Part shown: positions 8,812-16,989 of the stretch, piece after piece
How positions within the stretch are numbered: the first letter of the stretch is position 1
Layout of the letters: every line of letters starts with the position of its first letter
DNA from: Breznakibacter sp047600785
GTDB lineage: Bacteria > Bacteroidota > Bacteroidia > Bacteroidales > Marinilabiliaceae
Length of the DNA: 64,000 nt
Direction: 5' to 3'
NCBI GenBank assembly: GCA_047600785.1
Contig: JASGKH010000002.1
Location: 3,038,001-3,102,000, forward strand
Position numbers and translations under genes: made by a program
Notes under the pieces: model-generated
What the model was told of the DNA's origin: nothing
Seen by the model: only the letters and a program-made list of their open reading frames with translations
Databases searched by the model: none

Positions 8812-11016
8812 ATGCAATCGAAAATGAAGAAGAGATATATTATTGCGGCCGCAATTGGGGTTAGTCTGTTTGCCATCCTTTTTTTCATGTCGTCATTTAT
8901 CAAAAACTATGTGAACAAGCATGGCAAAGAACTCACCGGCAGGCGGGTCCATATCGAAGAACTGCACCTGAACTACCTGAGAACATCGGTGCAGATCAAA
9001 GGATTTGCAATGTACGAGCAATCTGACATCGATACTTTTGCATCGTTCAACGAACTATATATCAATTTCGACCCATGGGCGTTGCTGGCCAACGAATACG
9101 CCTTTTCGGAAATACGGCTTGCTTCCCCGCACGTCCACATCGAAACCGACGGAGAGCACTTTAATTTCGATGATCTGCTGGCCACGGAAGATTCGGCACA
9201 AACAGAACCAGCAGATACCACCTCGTCGGACGTGAGGTTCACCCTCCGGAACATCAAACTGACGGATGGCTTCTTAAGATACAACGACAAACTGGTCGAC
9301 AGCCAGGTCGCTCTGCGTAACCTGAACCTTGACATCCCGTTGATTGCATGGAACAGCAACCAATCGGACGTCGGGGTAAATTTCAGGATAGGCGACAAAG
9401 GAGAGGTCACACTTGGCGCCACCGTCAACAACCAGCAACAGACATATGCCGTCACGGCCTCTACCCGGCACATTGACCTAGCAATGCTCACCAACTATAC
9501 CAAAGATTATCTGGCCATCGACTCATTGAACGGCTATCTTTCTTCAGACATTGTCCTGCAGGGGCGCACGGATGATGTGACCATGATAAACATCAGCGGT
9601 TCGGTCGCGGTAGACAGTTTAAGGATGACCGACCAAACCCGGTCGCCCATCCTGACGGCCCAGCGCATAAGTACACACATCAAAGACATCGACCTGAAAA
9701 AATTCCACTTTGCATTTTCGGACATCACAGCCCACAAGGTCATGTTGTCGGCCATCCTGGACCGTCAAGGCTCCAACATAGGGACCTTTATTGCTCCCTA
9801 CCTGAAGGCCGACTCACTGGCCATGTTACAAACGGATTCGACCGTTGTAGAAACCGGCACGCCGCTGACCTATCAAATAGACACCATCCGCATGGACGGC
9901 TCCACCCTTGCGTTCAGGGATAACACACTGAACAGGCCGTTTGGCTATGAACTCCGACAGATACGGATGACCATGGCCGGATTAACGGAATCGGCAACCA
10001 ACGTGCCCATCGCATTTGACATGAACCTTAACGGACAAGGCACATTGAAAGGCGATTATGTATTGAACATGCAGAATCCAATGGCAATCAATGCCCGGAT
10101 GAAAATCCACCAAATGGTATTGGAAAGCTTTTCGCCCTATTCGGAATATTATATTGCATCCCCCATGCTGGACGGAAGGCTCAGCTACGACATTGCGCTG
10201 AAGATGTCGGAAACCGTATTGGACAACCAAAACCACGTACATATCCAGGACCTGAAATTCGGGAAACGGACCAAAGACTCCACGGCCGTAAAAGTACCCA
10301 TACGGTTGGCCCTGTACATCATCAAAGACAAAGACAACAAAATAGTGTTTGACCTGCCCGTTGCCGGCAATCCGTCGGAACCTCAATTCTCGTTAAAGAA
10401 ACTCATTTGGAAGACTGTGGGCAATTTTTTCGAAAAAGTGGCAACCGAACCGTTCAACGCCATGTCGTCGCTGGTAAACGCCAACCCTGCCGACATCGAA
10501 AAAATCGTCTACGAGCCCGGAAGTGACAGCTTAAGCAACGAAAGCCTCAAAACAGTTGCCCTGTTGGCAAAACTTATGCGCCAAAAGCCCGACTTGAAGT
10601 TCACGTTCATCCAGTACGCCAATCCGGAATTGGAGAAAGAGCTGATTGCCGTCAAACTGTCCAAGGAGCAATTTATCCGGTTCAGGACACCTGGCCTGGA
10701 TACCGCCCAGATAATTGAAACGGCCGCAAAATTATCGCTGAAAAACAACGATTTCGAGGCATTCATGGTTTCGAAGGTCGCCAATGCCGCATCGAACACG
10801 ATGGAGCAGAACTGCATCTCTCTCATTGGCAACGAGGCATTGGAACGGGAACTCGGCCAAAAAATGCAAAGCCGTAACCTTTCACTGAACGCCGCATTTA
10901 CCCATACCGAGCAAATTGCACCGGAAGCATTTGTAATCGAAACGGCAAACCTGAAAAACGTGGCCGATGAGTTGAAAACACCGGCATTCCGCGTAAAGGT
11001 CAGCCTCAACGAGTAG
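8812..11016 (+). CDS. AsmA-like / DUF748 envelope protein
   Basis: This is a 734-residue protein with one N-terminal membrane anchor (about residues 7-28) and a large periplasmic part rich in beta-strand repeats. The segment after the anchor (GRRVHIEELHLNYLRTSVQIKG) and the repeats ending in FDLPVAGNPSEPQFSLKKL are typical of DUF748/AsmA relatives, which are thought to bridge the membranes and take part in phospholipid or outer-membrane homeostasis. The C-terminal 170 residues look helical and may be a separate domain. I use the ATG at 8812 (MQSKMKKRYI); the ATG at 8824 is an alternative, and the longer frame from a TTG at 8758 is unlikely. Confidence 0.8.
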   Translation: MQSKMKKRYIIAAAIGVSLFAILFFMSSFIKNYVNKHGKELTGRRVHIEELHLNYLRTSVQIKGFAMYEQSDIDTFASFNELYINFDPWALLANEYAFSEIRLASPHVHIETDGEHFNFDDLLATEDSAQTEPADTTSSDVRFTLRNIKLTDGFLRYNDKLVDSQVALRNLNLDIPLIAWNSNQSDVGVNFRIGDKGEVTLGATVNNQQQTYAVTASTRHIDLAMLTNYTKDYLAIDSLNGYLSSDIVLQGRTDDVTMINISGSVAVDSLRMTDQTRSPILTAQRISTHIKDIDLKKFHFAFSDITAHKVMLSAILDRQGSNIGTFIAPYLKADSLAMLQTDSTVVETGTPLTYQIDTIRMDGSTLAFRDNTLNRPFGYELRQIRMTMAGLTESATNVPIAFDMNLNGQGTLKGDYVLNMQNPMAINARMKIHQMVLESFSPYSEYYIASPMLDGRLSYDIALKMSETVLDNQNHVHIQDLKFGKRTKDSTAVKVPIRLALYIIKDKDNKIVFDLPVAGNPSEPQFSLKKLIWKTVGNFFEKVATEPFNAMSSLVNANPADIEKIVYEPGSDSLSNESLKTVALLAKLMRQKPDLKFTFIQYANPELEKELIAVKLSKEQFIRFRTPGLDTAQIIETAAKLSLKNNDFEAFMVSKVANAASNTMEQNCISLIGNEALERELGQKMQSRNLSLNAAFTHTEQIAPEAFVIETANLKNVADELKTPAFRVKVSLNE

Positions 11017-11086
11017 GTGTACGCCACAGGGAATTTCTGTTTGCAGGTTCCGCCTCCGTCGTGCATCCCATACCAATGTCTCTTCC

Positions 11087-11968
11087 ATGGAAAAACCCGA
11101 ACCCATTGCCGCAAAAACGCTTTTGGGAAACGTGAAACAGGGAGCCGGTAATATTTTCGGCCTTAGGTACAACATGAACCTCTACCGCGGGTGCCAGCAC
11201 GGGTGCATTTATTGCGACACCCGGAGCACCTGTTACGGCATTGGCGAGCTGTCGCATATCCGTTTCAAGGAAAACGCCTTGCTCCTGCTCGATCAGGAGT
11301 TAAGCAGGAAGCGTACAAAAGGGACTATTGGCTTCGGCAGCATGAACGATCCCTACATGCCCGTGGAAAAAAGAACCTGCCTGACACGTGATGCGCTGAA
11401 GCTGGTTTACAAGCACCGGTTTCCCGTGCACATAATTACCAAAAGTGATTTGGTGGTGCGCGATACCGGTTTGCTCAAAAAAATATCGGAGACATACGCC
11501 GCTGTGTCATTGACCATCACCACGGCCAGCGATACACTGAGCGCGATCATAGAACCCGGGGCTCCGGTCAGTTCGTTACGCTTTAACGCCATCAGTCAGC
11601 TTTCGGACAACGGTATTTATTGCGGCATTACCCTTATGCCGATCCTTCCTTTCGTCAACGACCAGGAACAGAACATTGCCTCCATTGTGGAACGCGCGGC
11701 CCAAAACGGTGCCAAATACATCCTTCCCTTCATGGGAATGACGCTCCGCGAGGGGCAACGCGAATACTTTTACCAAAAGCTGAACCAACATTTTCCGGGA
11801 CTGGCAGAGCAATACCAGCGTACGTTCGGTCCTAACTACGTGGCCAATTCTCCCAATGCGGACATGCTTTACCAAAGGATTGCAGAGTTATGCCGAAAAC
11901 ACAGGATTGAACTGAAGATGAAGCATTTCAATCCTCCATCCTCCGCTCAGCTGGATCTTTTTTGCTGA
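11087..11968 (+). CDS. SPL-family radical SAM protein
   Basis: This is a 293-residue radical SAM protein with the cluster motif CxxxCxxC in the stretch GCQHGCIYCDTRS (about residues 38-50). It belongs to the spore-photoproduct-lyase-like family often called DNA repair photolyase or Rv2578c-like. The GSMNDPYMPVE and HIITKSDLVVRD stretches are typical of this group. The function in non-sporulating bacteria is not established, and a role in DNA repair is only an annotation habit. It stands alone, with the AsmA-like gene upstream on the same strand and DoxX after a 132-bp gap. Confidence 0.85.
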   Translation: MEKPEPIAAKTLLGNVKQGAGNIFGLRYNMNLYRGCQHGCIYCDTRSTCYGIGELSHIRFKENALLLLDQELSRKRTKGTIGFGSMNDPYMPVEKRTCLTRDALKLVYKHRFPVHIITKSDLVVRDTGLLKKISETYAAVSLTITTASDTLSAIIEPGAPVSSLRFNAISQLSDNGIYCGITLMPILPFVNDQEQNIASIVERAAQNGAKYILPFMGMTLREGQREYFYQKLNQHFPGLAEQYQRTFGPNYVANSPNADMLYQRIAELCRKHRIELKMKHFNPPSSAQLDLFC

Positions 11969-12100
11969 ACACACCGTCAGCCGAAGAAAAGACTGCACCT
12001 TTTCAGCTCCCTGCATCCACCGAATAAAATATTTTCCTATGTGAACATTTTACCATTCTGAAAGTTACATAAACCAATAACCCTTTTAAACACAAACAAG

Positions 12101-12490
12101 ATGAGAAAAAAGGTCCTTTTTTGGGTAAGCCTCATTTTCGGGCTGATGTTCATTAATGCAGGATTAAACAAATTCTTCAATTACATGCCGCCCCCGCAAG
12201 ACATGCCGGAAAGCATGGCAAAGGTCATGAACGCATTCGTGCAGATTGGCTGGTTAATGCCGCTGGTGGCAATTGTGGAAATTGCGGGCGGTATCCTTTT
12301 TATCACCAACCGGTACAGGGCTCTTGGCGCCATCATGATCTTCCCCTTAATGGTAGGTATTGTTTTGACCCATATCGTCAACGAACCCTCGGGGCTTCCA
12401 TTGGCCATTGTATTTTTTGCCATCGAACTTTGGGTTATTTTCGAAAACAGGCATAAATATCTGCCGCTGGTGACAGGGAACGAAGATTAA
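12101..12490 (+). CDS. DoxX-family membrane protein
   Basis: This is a 129-residue protein with four predicted membrane helices (about residues 5-25, 50-68, 74-92 and 97-116). GLMFINAGLNKFFNY at the N-terminus is the DoxX opening motif, and NRYRALGA and HIVNEPSG fit the family. DoxX-like proteins are quinone-related or redox-linked membrane proteins with no firm general function. It is monocistronic here. Confidence 0.85.
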   Translation: MRKKVLFWVSLIFGLMFINAGLNKFFNYMPPPQDMPESMAKVMNAFVQIGWLMPLVAIVEIAGGILFITNRYRALGAIMIFPLMVGIVLTHIVNEPSGLPLAIVFFAIELWVIFENRHKYLPLVTGNED

Positions 12491-12697
12491 AAAAGACTAA
12501 ACGGTAAATACCACAACAGACAAGATAACGAAAGCCCTGACAAGTCCATTGGCTGTCTGTTTCGCAAACGATATCCGCCGTTAAAGCCAACTGTCTCATT
12601 CTTTCTATCGGCACCGACATGCGTGTTGAGGCCTGTTCTATTACCATACCTTGCCGATAGAAGGAGGCAACGAATTGTTGCAAGAACTTTCCGGTCC
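12491..12697. other. Non-coding stretch with an 11-bp inverted repeat
   Basis: No gene is supported here. TTCTATCGGCA at 12603-12613 is matched by its exact reverse complement TGCCGATAGAA at 12652-12662, a 38-bp loop apart. The minus-strand frame is open through this stretch but resembles no family I recognise. Confidence 0.4.
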
Positions 12698-12935
12698 CTA
12701 TGGTTTCCGGAGAAATAGATTGTAAGCTATTTCCCACAAATTGCCGTCGGGATCGGCCACATCTGCTATAACCTCCCCAAAAGACTTTTTGAGGCTCTTT
12801 TACCACTTTAAGCCGAAGAGCGTAAACCAGATCATCCACCTCCTTCTCACTCCACATGTTATGGGCCAAGATAAAGCCCTTAAATCCGTTACCGACAGGA
12901 TCGACCGCGGCATCGTAGGCCAATTCGGCACATGC
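12698..12935 (-). pseudogene. VOC/glyoxalase-superfamily gene remnant
   Basis: The minus strand encodes GNGFKGFILAHNMWSEKEVDD and KEPQKVFWGGYS, then after a frame change DVADPDGNLWEIAYNLFLRKP with a TAG at 12698-12700. This matches the C-terminal half of VOC-family (glyoxalase/bleomycin-resistance fold) proteins, whose signature there is FWGGYSGYFADPDG. The frame breaks around 12760 (a 2-base loss would restore SGDVADPDG), a few residues seem missing near LVYALRLKVVKEPQ, and the N-terminal half is absent, with an in-frame stop just upstream. Several lesions in so short a stretch suggest real decay and not only a sequencing error. The methyltransferase gene starts beyond it on the other strand. 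Confidence 0.75.
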
Positions 12936-13048
12936 ATGGATGACACTTTTTTACGAAATTTGCTGCACGGATTATCCGCAAAAATTAAATACAGGCACAT
13001 TTTTACAATACCCCTGTGAAAACCGTGCCGATAAAAAACATTGTGAAA

Positions 13049-13849
13049 ATGGCGTCAGAACAGAATTACATAGAAATAAACAAAAGATCGTGGAACGAAA
13101 GGACCGAATGGCATTTCAAATCAGACTTCTACGATGTGGATGGATTTTTAAAAGGGAATACATCCTTAAAGCCGATTGAGCTTGAGCTGCTGGGAAACCT
13201 GAAGGGAAAACGCCTGTTGCATTTGCAGTGCCATTTCGGACAGGACACTATTTCCCTGGCCAGGCTGGGGGCTCATGCCACAGGCATTGACCTATCGGAC
13301 AAAGCCATTGCAAAAGCAAAAGAATTGGCCGGAAAAACCAATTCGGAAGCCACGTTTATTTGCTGTGACATATATGATCTGCCCAACCATTTATCGGGAG
13401 CGTTTGACGTGGTCTTCACAAGCTACGGCGTTATCGGATGGTTACCCGATTTGGACAGATGGGCAAAGATCGTTTCCGGTTTCCTGAAAACCAACGGAAA
13501 ATTTGTATTTGTAGAATTCCATCCCGTGGTGTGGATGTTCGACGACGATTTTAGCAAAATCGCATACAACTATTTTAATGCCGGAGCCATCAAAGAAACG
13601 GAAGATGGGACCTATGCCGACAAAAATGCCGGCATCAAGACAAACACCATCACCTGGAACCACAGCATGGGCGAAGTCTTTCAAAGTTTAGTGGCCAACG
13701 GGCTCGAAGTGGTATCCCTCAAAGAATACGACTACTCACCCTATGACTGCTTTCAGAAAACCATTGCGAAAGAGCCTGACAAGTTCATCATCGGGCCCCT
13801 CGACGGCAAAATCCCAATGGTCTATTCCATCGTAGCGGTGAAGAAATAA
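13049..13849 (+). CDS. Class I SAM-dependent methyltransferase
   Basis: This is a 266-residue methyltransferase of the YcgJ/UbiE-like type. Motif I is LLHLQCHFGQDTISLARLGA (about residues 54-73) and the acidic end of strand 2 is TGIDLSDKAI. The FTSYGVIGWLPDL and FVEFHPVVWMFDDDF stretches identify a common Bacteroidota family of unknown substrate. The ATG at 13049 (MASEQNYIEINKRSWNERTE) fits the family N-terminus; the frame also opens at a GTG at 13016. A GNAT gene follows after 34 bp and may be cotranscribed. Confidence 0.85.
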   Translation: MASEQNYIEINKRSWNERTEWHFKSDFYDVDGFLKGNTSLKPIELELLGNLKGKRLLHLQCHFGQDTISLARLGAHATGIDLSDKAIAKAKELAGKTNSEATFICCDIYDLPNHLSGAFDVVFTSYGVIGWLPDLDRWAKIVSGFLKTNGKFVFVEFHPVVWMFDDDFSKIAYNYFNAGAIKETEDGTYADKNAGIKTNTITWNHSMGEVFQSLVANGLEVVSLKEYDYSPYDCFQKTIAKEPDKFIIGPLDGKIPMVYSIVAVKK

Positions 13850-13883
13850 GAATGGTTAACAACTCCGACAGAGCACGGAACAC

Positions 13884-14576
13884 ATGGAGAATAAAGCGAT
13901 CAGCTATTTATTGCAAAACCGCCCCTTGCACACGGCAATGCTTGAGGCCATACACAGGCACAGGGCCAATTTGTTTTATGCCCGGCACGACGGAGTACTT
14001 TTACAGGAAACCAACAGTGGTACGTACATGTTGTCGGTTAACGGTTTTGAGACAGGTAAAAAACTGATGGACGATGTACCACAATGTAAACTTGTCCTGC
14101 TCCACCAGGAATGCATGGTGCAACACGTGGCCCAAAAATATGGCTTATCCCAAAAACTCGAATGCGTGCAAGCGTCTTACATGGGCACAGACATCCTTCG
14201 GGCAACGCAGGAACTGGAAATAAAACCGCTCGACATCCGCCATAAACAAATCATGATGCAACATTACGACAAGTTGCCCGAAAACGAGATCGTAGAAATT
14301 TTAAACAGCGGCAGCGTGTTTGGCGGGTACAAAGACGGCGTGCTCATCGGCTTTATCGGAACCCATTTGGAAGGGAGTGTCGGGCTTTTGAACGTATTCC
14401 CGCCCCACAGACGTTTGGGATATGGCGAAGCGCTTGAATGTTACATGGTAAACCTTACCCTTGAAAAAGGCTGGATCCCTTTTGCCCACATCGAAACGAA
14501 CAACAGTAAATCCATTGCCTTGCAAAAGAAATTGGGTTTGACCGTGTCAAAAGAGAGCATATACTGGTTATTCTGA
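13884..14576 (+). CDS. GNAT-family N-acetyltransferase
   Basis: This is a 230-residue protein whose C-terminal half carries the GNAT fold. VGLLNVFPPHRRLGYGEALECYMVN (about residues 166-190) contains the acetyl-CoA pyrophosphate-binding motif, here RRLGYG. PFAHIETNNSKSIALQKKLGL near the end is the classical N-x-x-S-x-x-L-x-x-K-x-G-F-like motif. The N-terminal half looks like a second, degenerate GNAT-like domain. The substrate is unknown. It follows the methyltransferase by 34 bp. Confidence 0.8.
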   Translation: MENKAISYLLQNRPLHTAMLEAIHRHRANLFYARHDGVLLQETNSGTYMLSVNGFETGKKLMDDVPQCKLVLLHQECMVQHVAQKYGLSQKLECVQASYMGTDILRATQELEIKPLDIRHKQIMMQHYDKLPENEIVEILNSGSVFGGYKDGVLIGFIGTHLEGSVGLLNVFPPHRRLGYGEALECYMVNLTLEKGWIPFAHIETNNSKSIALQKKLGLTVSKESIYWLF

Positions 14577-14800
14577 ACAAACCAAGCCGTTTTTCTTGAC
14601 TCTTAAGAAAAGTCCAAAAGCCTGTTCGCAATATTTCCTTCATTACATATTTAATCCCGTCCCCTGGCTAAACAAGTCGTGGGGTATTACTGCCAGTATT
14701 CATAGATGCGGAAAAGCAAATGCCGGATATTTTCCATTTGCAGTTCCGCATCTTGGAAAGATGGTTTCAACAACCAAACGCCAAAACAGCCTTTCCCATT
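14577..14800. other. Convergent intergenic stretch
   Basis: It separates the GNAT gene from the AraC-type gene, which converge on it. I see no clear terminator or small gene. Confidence 0.3.
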
Positions 14801-15745
14801 TTACAACGGCTTAACGGGCACGCAAATGTCCACGGTAAACTTACCATCTCTGGGCTCTTCGGGGTACATTTCAAAGCAAGGCTTGTCATCGGGTTGGTAA
14901 CCGCTGGCAGGGAACCACTGTCCGTAAACCCATCCCCATGCCTGGGGGAACTCTTTTTCTGTAAGGACAAAACGGGCAATGACGTACCTGGCCGCATCAA
15001 TCTCCATTTTGCCCACCTCTCCGTCTACTTTGGTTGCCGGAGGCACCGTAATACACACACTCATGCGCAACTTGTCCTCAATGGTCACGTTGGGATCGTC
15101 GTGGTAAATGACCAGCGACTTAAAATCGGCCCCTCCGATCAATCCCCGTGGCCCGGCCCATGTAAAAAGCCTGTTCCACAGTCTTTCGAACAACTTGCCG
15201 TCACCTTTATAAGGCCCAATATGCCTGATATAGGCCAACGTCATTTTGGGAAGTTCTTTCACCTCCACGTCTTTGTTAAGTTCCATGTTTGTCCTCCATT
15301 TAATTGTTTGTGAACCGGAACAAAAATACATGGAGGGCCTGTCCGAGGGTTGATACAGGTTGCTATCGAGTTGACCCCAATTGCTATTTTGGCGTTTGTG
15401 CCGTTTGTACTGTGTGGGCGACGTTTGAAAATGGTTCTTAAAATTGCGCGAAAAAACCGACTTGTCGGTAAAACCGCATCGAGTGGCAATATCGGCAATG
15501 GAGAGTTCGAAAGAAGTCGTAATAAGTGCGGCGGCCTTCTCCAGCCGTACACGCGTAATGAACTGGAAAGGCGTTTCACCCACCAGGGCCTGAAAGATCC
15601 GATGGAAATGGAACTTCGAAAAGTTGGCTTCACCAGCCAATTCATCCAGAGTAAATTGTTTGTCGAGGTTCGATTCAATGTAATCGATCACCTTGTTCAT
15701 GCGCGATTTGTATTCGTTCTCAAGCACTTTGTTTTCAATCTGCAT
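14801..15745 (-). CDS. AraC-family regulator with GyrI-like effector domain
   Basis: This is a 314-residue transcription factor of the Rob/SoxS-with-GyrI type. Residues about 15-115 hold the two helix-turn-helices (LDELAGEANFSKFHFHRIFQ and IADIATRCGFTDKSVFSRNF), followed by FQTSPTQYKRHKR. The C-terminal 155 residues (from about MELNKDVEVKELPKMTLAYI) are a GyrI-like small-molecule-binding domain, with AYIRHIGPY as the typical opening. Such regulators usually answer to hydrophobic drugs or stress compounds. It stands alone, so its targets cannot be named from context. Confidence 0.9.
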   Translation of the reverse strand: MQIENKVLENEYKSRMNKVIDYIESNLDKQFTLDELAGEANFSKFHFHRIFQALVGETPFQFITRVRLEKAAALITTSFELSIADIATRCGFTDKSVFSRNFKNHFQTSPTQYKRHKRQNSNWGQLDSNLYQPSDRPSMYFCSGSQTIKWRTNMELNKDVEVKELPKMTLAYIRHIGPYKGDGKLFERLWNRLFTWAGPRGLIGGADFKSLVIYHDDPNVTIEDKLRMSVCITVPPATKVDGEVGKMEIDAARYVIARFVLTEKEFPQAWGWVYGQWFPASGYQPDDKPCFEMYPEEPRDGKFTVDICVPVKPL

Positions 15746-16058
15746 AAAACATTGTTAAGTTACGGATGGCAGTGGTATCATCTCTATTTTAGAGGGATCA
15801 ATGTAAGAAAAGTTCCATAGAAGGAGGGAGAACATCGCATTTTTCGCACCGCCCACAGATCAAATGCATAATAAGCCATGCATTTGATCAGCCAGTATAT
15901 GTATCTTCTATCGGTGCCGGGAAGGTGCCGGTTTGTGAAGAAAAAAGAGATTCCCGGTTCAAGATCCGGCAAAGGAACATGAGCTGAAAACAACACCTTT
16001 TTCCTTATTTGCATAAAATTCATCTTCCATCAACCCCCAATGTGTCAAATTCATCTAT
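15746..16058. other. Intergenic stretch before the lipoprotein gene
   Basis: No gene is supported. A minus-strand frame of 79 codons (15784-16023) has no recognisable domain and a biased composition. TTCTATCGGTGCCG at 15906-15919 resembles the repeat unit at 12603 with two mismatches. Confidence 0.3.
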
Positions 16059-16066
16059 TATATTTG
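16059..16066 (+). promoter_or_regulatory. -7 box for the 16.1-kb lipoprotein gene
   Basis: TATATTTG, a perfect TAnnTTTG, 26 bp before the ATG at 16093. Confidence 0.6.
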
Positions 16067-16092
16067 TGAAAACTTAATGAATTTCACCAGAT

Positions 16093-16899
16093 ATGAAAAA
16101 ATACTTGAACCCCTTGGCTTTGGTCCTTTCCTTAACCGGTGCGGCAGTGGCTTTTAATGCATGTACATGCAATCAGCAATCAGGATCTACCAGTAAGAAG
16201 GAGATCGAAAAAGAGGTGAAAGAATTTGTATACCCTTTACCTACCGCATACGAAGTGACCGAAATGCTCAACCGTATCGAAGCCCCCTATATCCTTGGGC
16301 TTTCAAACCCAATTGCCAATGCGGGCAAATACATTACAGAAAAAAGCCAGGCGCTTAACCTGGGCGTATATAGTGCCGACTTAAGCTATGCATCTGCCTA
16401 TCGTCAGAAACAAGAAACCATGGATTATATGGCCGCTTCCAAAAAGCTGATCGAAGAATTGAACATCAGCGCGGCCATCGATCCCGATATCGTGGATAAA
16501 ATCGAACAAAGCGCCGATGATAAAGATGCCTTGGTGAAATTGATCACCGAATCGTTTTACGGAACTTATGCCTTTTTGCAAAAAAACGAAAGGGCTGGTA
16601 TATCGTCGCTTATCATGGCCGGCAGTTGGGTTGAAGCACTTTACATCTCGACCAACATTTCCGAAGACACGTTCAAGAATAAAGAAATGGTCCAGATTGT
16701 GATGGACCAAAAGGACACGCTGGCCAAATTGCTGGAGATTATGGCCAAGGATGCCCAAAACAGCAATGTGACCGATATGGTCAACGACCTTCAATCCGTT
16801 AAAAATGCCTTCGATACAATTAACGGCGGCATTTCCGAAGAACAATACAGTACCATCGTAAAAGAAGTAAGGATCTTACGCGACAAGATCGTTGCGTAA
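16093..16899 (+). CDS. Conserved Bacteroidota lipoprotein of unknown function
   Basis: This is a 268-residue protein with a signal peptide and a Cys-containing cleavage region (VAFNACTCN), so it is probably a lipoprotein although the lipobox is imperfect. The mature part is almost wholly alpha-helical (ITEKSQALNLGVYSADLSYAS, then MDYMAASKKLIEELNI and later helices). I recognise it as a recurring Bacteroidota family but know no function. It ends at a strong terminator just before the TerB-ABC transporter gene on the same strand, so the two are neighbours but not necessarily one transcript. Confidence 0.7.
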   Translation: MKKYLNPLALVLSLTGAAVAFNACTCNQQSGSTSKKEIEKEVKEFVYPLPTAYEVTEMLNRIEAPYILGLSNPIANAGKYITEKSQALNLGVYSADLSYASAYRQKQETMDYMAASKKLIEELNISAAIDPDIVDKIEQSADDKDALVKLITESFYGTYAFLQKNERAGISSLIMAGSWVEALYISTNISEDTFKNKEMVQIVMDQKDTLAKLLEIMAKDAQNSNVTDMVNDLQSVKNAFDTINGGISEEQYSTIVKEVRILRDKIVA

Positions 16900-16925
16900 G
16901 GTGCCTCTCCGTAAAAGAACTTGAC

Positions 16926-16962
16926 AAAAGGAGCTTCTTTGGTAAAAGTAGCTCCTTTTTTT
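16926..16962 (+). terminator. Rho-independent terminator after the lipoprotein gene
   Basis: AAAAGGAGC (16926-16934) pairs with GCTCCTTTT (16951-16959), followed by more T. It lies upstream of the true ATG of the ABC transporter at 16990, which excludes the longer frame from 16921. Confidence 0.85.
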
Positions 16963-16989
16963 AAACCGATTTTCACAACCCGAAACCCT

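Noticed and set aside
12435..12923. 162-codon minus-strand frame treated as one protein
   Set aside because: Only its first part reads as VOC; beyond the frame break the product is meaningless while the other frame continues the family.
15784..16023. 79-codon minus-strand frame between AraC and the lipoprotein gene
   Set aside because: No recognisable domain, odd composition and no promoter; it may be chance.
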